From the NCBI RefSeq assembly GCF_009708005.2, contig NZ_CP052757.1, positions 4,216,001 through 4,280,000 of the forward strand: a stretch of 64,000 nucleotides of DNA, in the 5' to 3' direction. Both the position numbers and the translations under genes were made by a program. The notes beneath the pieces were generated by a model that saw nothing but the letters and a program-made list of their open reading frames with translations, was not told the origin of the DNA and made no database searches. The stretch is from Cellulosimicrobium protaetiae (GTDB taxonomy: Bacteria; Actinomycetota; Actinomycetes; Actinomycetales; Cellulomonadaceae). Shown here piece after piece: positions 17,178 to 25,810 of the stretch (position 1 is its first letter; the number at the start of each line of letters is the position of its first letter).

Positions 17178-17888
17178 TCAGCCCATCGTGTTGACGATGA
17201 GCCCGATGTGCGTGAAGAAGTTCATCGCGCCGAACAGCAGGAACGCCACGCCGGACAGGCCCCACGCCCAGCCGATGATCGTGCGGGCTGCCCGGCGCCC
17301 CGAGCGCACGGCGAACGGGAAGAGGATCGCCCCGAGGCCCACGAGCGCGATGAGGCCGGACATGAAGATCGCCTCGACGAGCGGGTAGGCGGCGAACGCA
17401 CCGGAGATGGGCTCCTCGGGCGGCGCGGCGAAGAGCTGGTACGTCACGCCCGCGACCGCGATGGCGACGAGCCCGAGACCCATGCCGAGCACGAACACCG
17501 AGACCGGCCGCGCCACGGCCTGCAGGTGCTCGGTCGCGTCGGCGCGCTCCAGGGCGGCGCGGCCACGGGTCCACAGGTAGAACGCGGCGGCGAGCAGCAG
17601 CACGCCGAACGCGAGGCTCGTCTCGCCGAAGACGATGTTGTCGAACGGGAAGCCCCCCGCGGCGAGCGGCCACGTGAGCGTCATGTGCAGCCCGGTCGCC
17701 GTGAGGATCGTGCCGAGCACGCCGAAGGCGAGCGACCAGCCCTCGACGACGACGTTCCCCGGCGACCGCAGCAGCTCACGACCGAGCATGACGAGCAGGA
17801 TCAGCCCGGCACCCACGGCGACGGACATCACGGTGTTGTAGGTAGGCATCTGCGCCCAGTCGATGACGAGCCCCTCGGCGGCGACCAT
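17178..17888 (-). CDS. DUF981-like multi-pass membrane protein
   Basis: A 236-residue protein with about seven hydrophobic helices (for example YNTVMSVAVGAGLILLVML, SLAFGVLGTILTATGLHMTL, SLAFGVLLLAAAFYLW) and short charged loops. The pattern G-L-H-M-T-L-T-W-P-L and the overall layout recall the DUF981 family. The ATG at 17888 has GAGGAG about ten bases upstream. It is divergent from a TetR gene across a palindrome at 17948-17959, which makes it the likely target of that regulator. Molecular function unknown. Confidence 0.65.
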   Translation of the reverse strand: MVAAEGLVIDWAQMPTYNTVMSVAVGAGLILLVMLGRELLRSPGNVVVEGWSLAFGVLGTILTATGLHMTLTWPLAAGGFPFDNIVFGETSLAFGVLLLAAAFYLWTRGRAALERADATEHLQAVARPVSVFVLGMGLGLVAIAVAGVTYQLFAAPPEEPISGAFAAYPLVEAIFMSGLIALVGLGAILFPFAVRSGRRAARTIIGWAWGLSGVAFLLFGAMNFFTHIGLIVNTMG

Positions 17889-17943
17889 CTCTGTCCACTC
17901 CTCTTTCGTTCCCGTGGGTCGCGCTCACGACCCGGGAGACAGT

Positions 17944-17964
17944 AACCATACGCGCGTATAGGTT
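17944..17964. promoter_or_regulatory. Candidate TetR operator (ATACGCGCGTAT)
   Basis: A perfect 12-bp palindrome ATACGCGCGTAT (17948-17959) is flanked by AACC on the left and, one base offset, GGTT on the right. It lies between the divergent DUF981-like and TetR genes, 60-70 bases from each start. Confidence 0.6.
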
Positions 17965-18023
17965 ATTCCTGGATTCACCCCACGACCCCGGACGAGCGGC
18001 GACAGCCTCACTACGATGGCCGC

Positions 18024-18713
18024 GTGGACGACGGAGCGGGGACCATCGACCGGACGGCGGGGCGCGACGAGGGCGGCGCGGGCGCCGGAGCGGGGCCGAC
18101 GCCCGGGCTCGCCCAGGACCCGGCGCACGGCGCGCGGCGCGCGGTGCAGGGGCGCAGCGCGCAGCGGCAGCGCGCGATGGTCGAGGCGGCCGCGCACCTG
18201 CTCATCGAGGAGGGCTTCGGCGCCGTCACCCACCGCCAGGTGGCGCGTGCGGCGGGCGTGCCGCAGGGGTCGGCGTCGTACTACTTCCCCACGAGCGCGT
18301 CGCTGGTCTCCACGGCGGTCGAGGCCGCGGAGGACGTGCGCGCGACGGCGGCGCAGGCGCGCGCCGACGCGTTGCCCCGGCAGGAGCGTTCGAGCGCGGC
18401 GACGGCGCGCGAGCTGATCGAGACGTTGTACGCGCCGCACGTGGACGACACGGTGGTCGACGTGCGCCTGGACCCGATGCTCACGGCGATGCGCGACCCG
18501 GCGCTGCGGCCGATCATGCGCGCGTCGCGACCGCGGCTGCTGGCGGCGGCGCGCACCGTGCTGGACGCGTCGGGCCACACGCACGTGTCCGACGTGGACC
18601 TGGTGGCGCACGTCGTCGACGCGGCGCTGCTGTCCGCGGCCGCGGCGGAGGACGGCCGCGTGCTGGACCACGCGACGGGGACCGTCGCGCGCTTCCTCGA
18701 CCACTGGCACTGA
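18024..18713 (+). CDS. TetR-family transcriptional regulator
   Basis: A 229-residue regulator. About 45 low-complexity Gly/Ala-rich residues precede the helix-turn-helix (QRQRAMVEAAAHLLIEEGFG, then THRQVARAAGVPQGSASYYF). The C-terminal domain has Y-A-P-H-V-D and M-R-A-S-R-P-R-L-L-A-A-A as in TetR_C group proteins. The start is the GTG at 18024, though a later start is possible given the poor N-terminus. It is divergent from the DUF981-like gene and directly upstream of the GH3 gene. It could control either; the palindrome at 17948 points to the former. Confidence 0.85.
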   Translation: MDDGAGTIDRTAGRDEGGAGAGAGPTPGLAQDPAHGARRAVQGRSAQRQRAMVEAAAHLLIEEGFGAVTHRQVARAAGVPQGSASYYFPTSASLVSTAVEAAEDVRATAAQARADALPRQERSSAATARELIETLYAPHVDDTVVDVRLDPMLTAMRDPALRPIMRASRPRLLAAARTVLDASGHTHVSDVDLVAHVVDAALLSAAAAEDGRVLDHATGTVARFLDHWH

Positions 18714-18723
18714 GGCGACAAAC

Positions 18724-18757
18724 TTACTTACCGGTTATTCAGTCTTGCGGGTAGAGT
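18724..18757 (+). promoter_or_regulatory. GH3 promoter with TetR-like operator
   Basis: TTACTTACCGGTTATTCA at 18724-18741 matches 12 of the 14 defined positions of the operator at 3060 (TTACTNACNNGTNAGTAA). It overlaps a possible -35, TTACCG (18728-18733), which is 18 bases from a -10, TAGAGT (18752-18757). Confidence 0.5.
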
Positions 18758-18847
18758 GGCCGCGCCCGGGCTCCCGAGCGCGTCGGCCGTCACGCCCGAC
18801 GCGCGCCTGCGCGGGCAACCGTCGCCGTCGCCGTGGAAGGACCGTCC

Positions 18848-21085
18848 GTGAGCACCCTCCCCTACCTCGACCCCGCTCTGCCCGTGGCCGACCGCGTCGA
18901 GGACCTCCTCGCGCGGATGACGCTCCCCGAGAAGGTCGGGCAGATGCTGCAGCTCGACGCGCGCGACGGCGTCGGGCCGGCGGTCCTGGACAAGCACGCC
19001 GGGTCGCTGCTGCACACCTCCCCCCAGAACGTGGTCGAGGCGCACGCGCTCACGGGGCAGACCCGGCTCGGCATCCCTCTGCTCGTCGCCGAGGACTGCA
19101 TCCACGGCCACTCCTTCTGGGTCGGCGCGACGATCTTCCCCACGCAGCTCGGCATGGCCGCCACGTGGGACCCCGAGCTCGTCGAGCAGGTCGCCCGGGC
19201 CACGGCGGTCGAGGTCGCCGCGACCGGCATCCACTGGACGTTCTCCCCCGTGCTGTGCATCGCGCGCGACCTGCGCTGGGGACGCGTCGACGAGACGTTC
19301 GGCGAGGACCCGTACCTCATCGGCGAGCTCGCGTCGGCGATGGTCCGCGGGTACCAGGGTGACGGCCTCGCGGACCCGACCGGGATCCTCGCGACCGCCA
19401 AGCACTTCGCCGGCTACTCCGAGACGCAGGGCGGCCGCGACGCGAGCGAGGCCGACATCTCGCCGCGCAAGCTCCGGTCCTGGTTCCTGCCCCCGTTCGA
19501 GCGCGTCGCCCGCGAGGGCTGCGCGACGTTCATGCTCGGCTACCAGTCCATGGACGGCGTGCCCGTCACCGTCAACGGCTGGCTGCTCGACGACGTCCTG
19601 CGCGGCGAGTGGGGCTACACGGGCACGCTCGTCACCGACTGGGACAACGTGGGCCGCATGGTCTGGGAGCAGCACATCCAGCCCGACTACGTGCACGCCT
19701 CCGCCGCCGCCGTGCGCGCGGGGAACGACATGATCATGACCACGCCGAAGTTCTTCGAGGGCGCGCTCGAGGCGGTCGCCCGCGGCCTCGTCGAGGAGAC
19801 CGCGATCGACGCGGCCGTGCGCCGCATCCTCACGCTGAAGTTCCGCCTGGGCCTGTTCGAGGACCCGCGGCGCCCCGACGTCGCGCGCCAGGAGGCCGTC
19901 ATCGCCTCGGCGGCGCACACCGCCGTCAACCTCGAGGTCGCGCGGCGCTCCCTCGTCCTGCTCGCGAACGACGGCACGCTCCCCTTCACGGGCGGGCGCA
20001 CGGTCGCCGTCGTCGGCCCCAACGCGGACGACGACCACACGCAGCTCGGCGACTGGGCCGGGGCGTCCGGCCAGGCCGACTGGCTGCCCGACGGCCACCC
20101 GCGCGAGATGACCACGACCGTCCTCGACGGCTTCCGCGACCTCGTCCCCGAGGGCTGGACGGTCACGCACGCGCGCGGCGCCGACATCCTCACGCTCGAG
20201 CCCGACCCCGAGGGCGAGCTGTTCCCCGACGGGCAGCCGCGCCCGCAGGTCGTCGTGCCCGCCGCGCCCGACGACGCGCTGATCGCCGAGGCCGTCGCGA
20301 CGGCGCGCGACGCCGACCTGGTCGTCGCCGTCGTCGGCGACCGGATCGAGCTCGTCGGGGAGGGCAAGTCGACCGCGACCCTCGAGCTCGTGGGCGGCCA
20401 GGTCGCCCTGCTCGACGCGCTCGTCGCGACCGGCACGCCCGTCGTGGTCGTCGTCGTCGCGTCGAAGCCGCTCGTGCTGCCGCCGTCAGCGCACGCGGCG
20501 GCCGCGATCGTCTGGGCCGCGAACCCGGGCATGCGCGGCGGGCAGGCCGTCGCCGAGCTCGTCCTCGGGCAGATCGAGCCCGAGGGCCGGCTCCCGATCT
20601 CGTTCGCCCGCCACGCCGGGCAGCAGCCCACCTACTACAACGTGGTCCGCGGCCAGCACGGCGACCGGTACGCCGACCTCACGCAGAGCCCCGCGTTCGC
20701 GTTCGGGGACGGCCTGAGCTACACGACGGTCGAGTACGCCGACCTGCACGTGCTCGGCTCGGTGCACGGCCCCGACGACGTCGTCCGCGCCCAGGTCACG
20801 CTGACCAACTCGGGCTCGCGGCCCGTGCGCGAGACCGTGCAGGTCTACGTGAGCGACACCGTCACGTCCGTGACGTGGGCCGAGAAGGAGCTCAAGGCGT
20901 ACCGCAAGGTCGCGCTCGCCCCCGGCGAGTCCGCCGTCGTCGACCTCGAGGTGCCCGTCGCGGACTGCACCCTCGTCGACGCCCAGGGCCGGCGGGTCGT
21001 CGAGCCGGGCGAGTTCGAGCTCCGCGTCGGGCCGTCGTCCCGCGAGGACGCGCTCCTGCGCGCACCGTTCACCGTCAAGGGCTGA
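18848..21085 (+). CDS. GH3 beta-glucosidase, cytoplasmic
   Basis: A 745-residue glycoside hydrolase family 3 enzyme, probably acting on imported cello- or xylo-oligosaccharides because no signal peptide is present. Domains in order: the GH3 N-terminal TIM-barrel (about 1-330) with EDCIHGH, KHFAGYSETQGGRD and the nucleophile region LVTDWDNV; the GH3 C-terminal alpha/beta domain (about 370-590) with V-V-G-P-N-A-D-D-D and I-V-W-A-A-N-P-G; and a C-terminal fibronectin-III-like domain (V-Q-V-Y-V-S-D, E-L-K-A-Y-R-K-V). The GTG at 18848 follows GGAAGGA at good spacing and is preferred to the ATG at 18833. Substrate range (glucoside versus xyloside) cannot be fixed by reading. Confidence 0.92.
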   Translation: MSTLPYLDPALPVADRVEDLLARMTLPEKVGQMLQLDARDGVGPAVLDKHAGSLLHTSPQNVVEAHALTGQTRLGIPLLVAEDCIHGHSFWVGATIFPTQLGMAATWDPELVEQVARATAVEVAATGIHWTFSPVLCIARDLRWGRVDETFGEDPYLIGELASAMVRGYQGDGLADPTGILATAKHFAGYSETQGGRDASEADISPRKLRSWFLPPFERVAREGCATFMLGYQSMDGVPVTVNGWLLDDVLRGEWGYTGTLVTDWDNVGRMVWEQHIQPDYVHASAAAVRAGNDMIMTTPKFFEGALEAVARGLVEETAIDAAVRRILTLKFRLGLFEDPRRPDVARQEAVIASAAHTAVNLEVARRSLVLLANDGTLPFTGGRTVAVVGPNADDDHTQLGDWAGASGQADWLPDGHPREMTTTVLDGFRDLVPEGWTVTHARGADILTLEPDPEGELFPDGQPRPQVVVPAAPDDALIAEAVATARDADLVVAVVGDRIELVGEGKSTATLELVGGQVALLDALVATGTPVVVVVVASKPLVLPPSAHAAAAIVWAANPGMRGGQAVAELVLGQIEPEGRLPISFARHAGQQPTYYNVVRGQHGDRYADLTQSPAFAFGDGLSYTTVEYADLHVLGSVHGPDDVVRAQVTLTNSGSRPVRETVQVYVSDTVTSVTWAEKELKAYRKVALAPGESAVVDLEVPVADCTLVDAQGRRVVEPGEFELRVGPSSREDALLRAPFTVKG

Positions 21086-21089
21086 GAGC

Positions 21090-21144
21090 GTCCCCGGTCC
21101 GCGAGACCGGGGACGGGGGCGCCCGGGCCGCGCACGGCCCGGGC
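21090..21144. terminator. Double hairpin terminator
   Basis: Two consecutive perfect stems, GTCCCCGGTC/GACCGGGGAC (21090-21099/21105-21114) and GCCCGGGCCG/CGGCCCGGGC (21121-21130/21135-21144), separate the convergent GH3 and hppA genes and should end transcription from both sides. Confidence 0.75.
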
Positions 21145-21169
21145 GTCCTCGTACGTGCTGACCGGACGA

Positions 21170-23485
21170 TCAGGCGCCGGTCGCGACCCGCTCCGGCTCG
21201 ACCGTGGACTGCTCGCGGTCGACGCGCGCCGCGCGGAGTCGCGACATGATCACCGCGCCGAACGCGATCGCGGCCGCGACCACGGCGATGCCGATGCGCA
21301 GCGCGTGGTTCGCGTCCGCGGGCACGCTCATGAGCACCACCGCGGGGGCGATGAGCACCGACACGAGGTTCATGACCTTGATGAGCGGGTTGATCGCCGG
21401 CCCGGCCGTGTCCTTGAAGGGGTCACCGACGGTGTCGCCGATGACGGTCGCCGCGTGCGCCTCGGAGCCCTTGCCGCCGTACGCGCCGTCCTCGACGATC
21501 TTCTTCGCGTTGTCCCAGGCCCCGCCGGAGTTGGCGAGGAACACCGCCATGAGCACGCCCGCACCGATCGCCCCGGCGAGGAACCCGGCCAGCGGGCCGA
21601 CGCCCAGGCCGAAGCCGACCGCGATGGGCGCGAACGCGGCGAGCAGGCCGGGCGTCGCGAGCTCGCGCAGCGAGTCCCGCGTGCAGATGTCGACGACCTT
21701 CCCGTACTCCGGGCGCTCCTGGAACGTCATGATCCCGGGGTGCTCGCGGAACTGGCGGCGCACCTCGAAGACGATCGCCCCCGCGGCCCGCGTCACGGCG
21801 TCGATCGCGAGGCCGGAGAAGAGGAACACCGTCGCGGCGCCGAGGATCAGGCCCACGAGCGTGATCGGCGAGATGATCTCGTAGTCGAGCATCGCCGTGA
21901 CGAGCCCTGCACCCTGCTCCTGGACGTCCGCGAGCGCGTGGCTCACGGCGTCCGCGTACGACCCGAACAGCGCGGTCGCGGCGAGCACCGCCGTCGTGAT
22001 CGCGATGCCCTTGGTGATGGCCTTCGTCGTGTTGCCGACCGCGTCGAGGTCCGTGAGGATCTGCGCGGCCTCCGCGTCGCCGTCGCCGGACTCGCCGACC
22101 GACATCTCGTAGATGCCCTGCGCGTTGTCCGACACCGGGCCGAACGTGTCCATCGCGACGATGACGCCGACCGTGGTGAGCAGACCGCACCCGGCGAGCG
22201 CGACGAGGAACAGCGCGAGCCACACCGAGCCGCCCGCGAGGAGGAACAGGCCGCAGATCGCGGCCGCGATGACGCCCGCCGTGTACACCGCCGACTCGAA
22301 CCCGACGCCGATGCCGGACAGCACGACGGTCGCCGCGCCCGTCCGGGAGGTGGCGGCCACGTGCAGGGTCGGCTTCGACGTCGTGCCGGTGAAGTAGCCC
22401 GTGATCCACAGGATGATGCCCGCGAGGACGATGCCGATGACGACGGCGAGGCTCGCGACGACGCGCGGGTCGGCCGCGATCCCCGACAGGTCGCCGAGGT
22501 CCGCGGTGCCGTCCAGCGCCGAGAACGACGACGGGAGGTAGACGAACGCGGCGACCGCGGCGAGCACCGCGCCGATGAGCGCGGAGAGGTAGAAGCCGCG
22601 GTAGATGGCCTTGAGCCCGTTCTCCTGGCCGCGCACGCGCGTGATGAAGACGCCGAGCACGGCGACGAGCGCGCCGAGGGCCGTGACGATCAGCGGGAAG
22701 ACGAGACCTTCCTCGCCCATCGCGGCCTTGCCGAGGATGAGCGCGGCGACGAGCGTCACGGCGTAGGACTCGAAGAGGTCCGCGGCCATGCCCGCGCAGT
22801 CGCCGACGTTGTCGCCCACGTTGTCCGCGATCGTCGCGGCGTTGCGCGGGTCGTCCTCGGGGATGCCCTGCTCGACCTTGCCGACCAGGTCCGCGCCGAC
22901 GTCGGCCGCCTTGGTGAAGATGCCGCCGCCGACGCGCATGAACATCGCGAGCAGCGCGGCCCCGAAGCCGAAGCCCTCGAGCACCGCGGGGGCGTCGCCC
23001 TTGTAGACGAGCACGACGCCCGCGGCGCCCAGCAGGCCGAGGCCGACGACCGACATGCCGACGACGCCACCGGTGCGGAACGCGATGCGCGCGCCCTCGG
23101 TGCGCCCGCCCGGCCGGGTCGCGGCCGACGCGACGCGCACGTTGGCCCGCACCGCGAGCCACATGCCGAGGTAGCCGATCGCCGCCGAGAACCCGGCGCC
23201 CACGAGGAACGCGACCGAGCGCCCCACGCGGATGCCGCCGTCGCCCGGCAGGAGGAACAGCAGGCCGAACACGATCACCGCGAACAGGGCGAGCGTGCGG
23301 AACTGGCGGCTCAGGTACGCCCCGGCGCCCTCCTGCACCGCCTGGGCGATGTCCTGCATCTTCGCCGTGCCGTCGTCCGCGGCGAGGACCTGTCTGCGCA
23401 GGACGAACGCGAAGACGAGCGCCACGAGCGCGATCACCGCGATGACGGCGACGATGGTGAGACTTTCCGAACCGAGCGTGAGCAT
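21170..23485 (-). CDS. hppA: Membrane-bound proton-pumping pyrophosphatase
   Basis: A 771-residue, roughly 16-helix H+-translocating pyrophosphatase that couples cytoplasmic PPi hydrolysis to ion export. Catalytic loops are visible: V-Y-K-G-D-A-P-A, A-D-V-G-A-D-L-V-G-K-V-E, E-D-D-P-R-N-A-A-T-I-A-D-N-V-G-D-N-V-G-D, V-I-G-D-T-V-G-D-P-F-K-D-T-A-G-P-A. The motif GNTTKAITKG carries Lys where K+-dependent enzymes have Ala, so this should be the K+-independent H+ pump. Start ATG at 23485 has AAGGAGG upstream; the longer frame to 23557 adds non-family residues. No operon partner; probably a housekeeping energy-conservation gene. Confidence 0.95.
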   Translation of the reverse strand: MLTLGSESLTIVAVIAVIALVALVFAFVLRRQVLAADDGTAKMQDIAQAVQEGAGAYLSRQFRTLALFAVIVFGLLFLLPGDGGIRVGRSVAFLVGAGFSAAIGYLGMWLAVRANVRVASAATRPGGRTEGARIAFRTGGVVGMSVVGLGLLGAAGVVLVYKGDAPAVLEGFGFGAALLAMFMRVGGGIFTKAADVGADLVGKVEQGIPEDDPRNAATIADNVGDNVGDCAGMAADLFESYAVTLVAALILGKAAMGEEGLVFPLIVTALGALVAVLGVFITRVRGQENGLKAIYRGFYLSALIGAVLAAVAAFVYLPSSFSALDGTADLGDLSGIAADPRVVASLAVVIGIVLAGIILWITGYFTGTTSKPTLHVAATSRTGAATVVLSGIGVGFESAVYTAGVIAAAICGLFLLAGGSVWLALFLVALAGCGLLTTVGVIVAMDTFGPVSDNAQGIYEMSVGESGDGDAEAAQILTDLDAVGNTTKAITKGIAITTAVLAATALFGSYADAVSHALADVQEQGAGLVTAMLDYEIISPITLVGLILGAATVFLFSGLAIDAVTRAAGAIVFEVRRQFREHPGIMTFQERPEYGKVVDICTRDSLRELATPGLLAAFAPIAVGFGLGVGPLAGFLAGAIGAGVLMAVFLANSGGAWDNAKKIVEDGAYGGKGSEAHAATVIGDTVGDPFKDTAGPAINPLIKVMNLVSVLIAPAVVLMSVPADANHALRIGIAVVAAAIAFGAVIMSRLRAARVDREQSTVEPERVATGA

Positions 23486-23653
23486 CCGTCCTCCTTGACG
23501 AACCGCGCGACCGTCGCGCCGGTCCCCTGCCGGAGCGATGGGGGTGAGTCTACGCACGTGTGGCGCACGTCACGACCACTCGTGCAGGACGTCACAAGCA
23601 CGCACCGAGAACCCGCTCGATGCCTCGCCCGGGGGGTCGACGCTCACCGGGCC

Positions 23654-23679
23654 CCAACCGATCTCTCGACCCGGACGTT
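23654..23679 (+). promoter_or_regulatory. ECF-type promoter of first sigma module
   Basis: CCAAC (23654-23658), 17-base spacer, CGTT (23676-23679), 44 bases before the sigma start. The same architecture (CCAAC, 17 bases, CGTC) precedes the second module, suggesting autoregulation by an ECF sigma factor. Confidence 0.5.
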
Positions 23680-23722
23680 GAGTAGGTCGAGAGTGTTCAC
23701 AGGGAGCGGGGAGGCGGTCGCG

Positions 23723-24283
23723 ATGGCGCGGTGGGAAGAGGTGCTGGACGAGATCGTCCGCACGCGGCGTCGAGCCCTCGTGGGGTACGCGTACCTCCTC
23801 ACGGGCAACCTCTGCGAGGCGGAGGACCTGGTGCAGGACGCCCTGTTCCGGACCTTCCGCCGCGGCCGGGCCGCGACCGACTTCGAGCTGGCCGAGAGCT
23901 ACGTGCGCCGCGCGATCGTCACCACCTTCGTCGACGGCACCCGTCGGACGACGCGATGGAGGGGCGTCCGCCACCTCGTCACCTCACCGGACCGTACCGA
24001 CCGTGTCGAGCCGGTCGTCGAGGCCCGTGTCGACGTCCTCGCGGCACTGGCCGTGCTGACGCCCCGGGAGCGCGCGTGCGTCGTCCTGCGCTACTTCTCC
24101 GACCTCACCATCCGCGACGTCGCGGACCGGTTGTCGATCAGCGAGGGCACCGTGAAGCGATACCTCAGCGACGCGAACGCGAAGCTCGCGACCAGGCTCG
24201 GGCCGATCCGGGCCGCCGACGACGACCTCACCGTCACGCCGTCCGGGACGACCGCCACACCTGCTCAGGGAGGTGCACGATGA
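23723..24283 (+). CDS. SigE-family ECF RNA polymerase sigma factor
   Basis: A 186-residue ECF sigma factor of the actinobacterial SigE/TIGR02983 type. Region 2 is visible as GYAYLLTGNLCEAEDLVQDALFRTF (about residues 20-44). Region 4 appears as LTPRERACVVLRYFSDLTIR then VADRLSISEGTVKRYLSDAN (about 112-150). The ATG at 23723 follows GGGGAGG. Its stop overlaps the start of the downstream membrane protein as ATGA, so the two are translationally coupled. A paralogous sigma/partner pair lies 2 kb downstream. Confidence 0.9.
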   Translation: MARWEEVLDEIVRTRRRALVGYAYLLTGNLCEAEDLVQDALFRTFRRGRAATDFELAESYVRRAIVTTFVDGTRRTTRWRGVRHLVTSPDRTDRVEPVVEARVDVLAALAVLTPRERACVVLRYFSDLTIRDVADRLSISEGTVKRYLSDANAKLATRLGPIRAADDDLTVTPSGTTATPAQGGAR

Positions 24284-25689
24284 ACGGCCCCACGAACCAC
24301 GGCCCCGTCGAGCTCGACGTCGTCCTGCGGACGCTCGCGCACGAGGTCGTCCCGCCGACGGACGACGCCACGACCGTGGCACGCGTCCGCGACGGGGTGC
24401 GCCACGCACGGCGACGGCGCGCGATCCTCGTCGGCGCCGCGACCGCGCTCGTCGTCGCGGCGGTCGGCGTCGGCGCGAACGCCGTGCTCGAGGAGACCCC
24501 CCGCCCCGTCCTGCCGGCGCCCGCACCGAGCCCCGACCCGACGCCCAGCCCGGCGCCGACCCATCGGACCGCGTTCCCCGCACCCGTCACGACGGACGCG
24601 CTCCTGTGCCAGGCGCCCGCACCGGACTCCACGGGCAGCACCCCGCTCGCGACCGTGACGATCGACGAACCGGCGGTGACCGTGACGTCCCTGCGCCTGG
24701 TCGACGTCTCCGCCCACCTGGACGTCGACGAGGCCGCGCGGGTCGAGGTCCTGGACCCGCGCGTGAACGCGGGGTACGTCATCGTGCAGGACGGGGTCGT
24801 CGTGTCGTCGACGATGACGCACCACGAGGCGCCCGCGCCCGCGCTCGACCTCACCGAGGGGGAGGTGATGGACGTCGGCGGCCGCGTGGACTCGTTCGCC
24901 ATGTGCGATCCGAAGGGCGTCACCTCGCACTCGCCGTCGCTCCTCCCCGGGGAGTACGAGCTGGCCGTCGTCGTCCCGTGGGTCGTGTCGTCGTACGCGC
25001 TCGAGCGTGACGGCGCGTGGGGCGAACCGGTGACCGCCGCAGGGTCGGAGGAACCGCTGTTCGACGGCTGGCTGGTGTCCGACCCGGTCCCCTTCGTCAT
25101 CGAGCCGTCACCGGAGGCGGAGGCACCCGGGACGTCCGAGGTCCCCGGCGCCTTCTCCGGCGCCACGACCACCTTCCCCACCGCGCCGACCTACGAAGAC
25201 CTGCAGTGCGGCCAGACCGCACCCACGCCCACGGGCGACGAGCTGCTGGCCCGTCTGGACATCGCGACGGACCCCCTGGCGGTGACGAACGGGGGCGAGA
25301 CGACCCTCTCCGCGCAGGTCGTCGGCATCCCGACGGCGCGCACGGAGACCGTCGACTTCCGGTGGCTGCGTGCGTACGTCATCTCCCAGGACGGACGGAT
25401 CGTCAGCTCGACGGTCCCCGCCACCGACTCGGACGGGAACGTCGTGCTCGAGCCGGGTGGGACCGAGCCGCTGGACCACGTCGTGTCCGCGTCGGTGGCC
25501 TGCGAGTGGGGGCTCCCGTCGGGCACCGCGCTCCCGCCCGGCGAGTACGCCGTGCAGGCCGTGCACCCGTGGATGATCACGTCCTACGACCTCCAGCAGC
25601 CGGACGGCTCGTGGGGCGCCACGACCACGGGAGGCGACCTGTACAAGGGATGGCTCGTCTCCGACCCCGTCCTCCTCACCGTCTCCTGA
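24280..25689 (+). CDS. Membrane-anchored partner of ECF sigma, duplicated outer domain
   Basis: A 469-residue protein with a short cytoplasmic N-terminus (about 1-48, containing L-R-T-L-A-H-E-V-V-P-P and an Arg-rich stretch), one transmembrane helix (AILVGAATALVVAAVGVGANAVL, about 48-70), a Pro-rich linker and two exported domains of about 150 residues. The domains are clearly duplicated: both have a Cys near the start, Y-V-I-x-Q-D-G, P-G-E-Y, P-W-x-x-x-S-Y and G-W-L-V-S-D-P-V. Position and coupling suggest an anti-sigma or signal-sensing role, but no zinc-binding anti-sigma motif is seen, so that is inference. Confidence 0.7.
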   Translation: MNGPTNHGPVELDVVLRTLAHEVVPPTDDATTVARVRDGVRHARRRRAILVGAATALVVAAVGVGANAVLEETPRPVLPAPAPSPDPTPSPAPTHRTAFPAPVTTDALLCQAPAPDSTGSTPLATVTIDEPAVTVTSLRLVDVSAHLDVDEAARVEVLDPRVNAGYVIVQDGVVVSSTMTHHEAPAPALDLTEGEVMDVGGRVDSFAMCDPKGVTSHSPSLLPGEYELAVVVPWVVSSYALERDGAWGEPVTAAGSEEPLFDGWLVSDPVPFVIEPSPEAEAPGTSEVPGAFSGATTTFPTAPTYEDLQCGQTAPTPTGDELLARLDIATDPLAVTNGGETTLSAQVVGIPTARTETVDFRWLRAYVISQDGRIVSSTVPATDSDGNVVLEPGGTEPLDHVVSASVACEWGLPSGTALPPGEYAVQAVHPWMITSYDLQQPDGSWGATTTGGDLYKGWLVSDPVLLTVS

Positions 25690-25743
25690 CACCTTCCCCC
25701 GACCACCCGCTGCTCCGTGGAACGGCGGCGGACGACCTGCTAC

Positions 25744-25769
25744 CCAACGGTTCTCGCCCGGCGAGCGTC
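25744..25769 (+). promoter_or_regulatory. ECF-type promoter of second sigma module
   Basis: CCAAC (25744-25748), 17-base spacer, CGTC (25766-25769), 42 bases before the GTG start. Matches the layout at 23654-23679. Confidence 0.5.
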
Positions 25770-25810
25770 GTGATCGGTAGACGACCCGACCACGACGAGG
25801 GAGGACGGAC

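Noticed and set aside
16498-17673. A 391-codon version of the secreted protein gene starting at 17673
   Set aside because: The upstream part would be antisense-like text overlapping the DUF981-like gene in another frame and would cross the strong hairpin at 17131-17162. The ATG at 17097 gives a normal exported protein.
21155-23722. Long plus-strand frame antisense to hppA leading into the first sigma factor
   Set aside because: Only the part from the ATG at 23723 shows sigma-factor motifs. The upstream 850 codons are a shadow of hppA and contain no recognisable fold.
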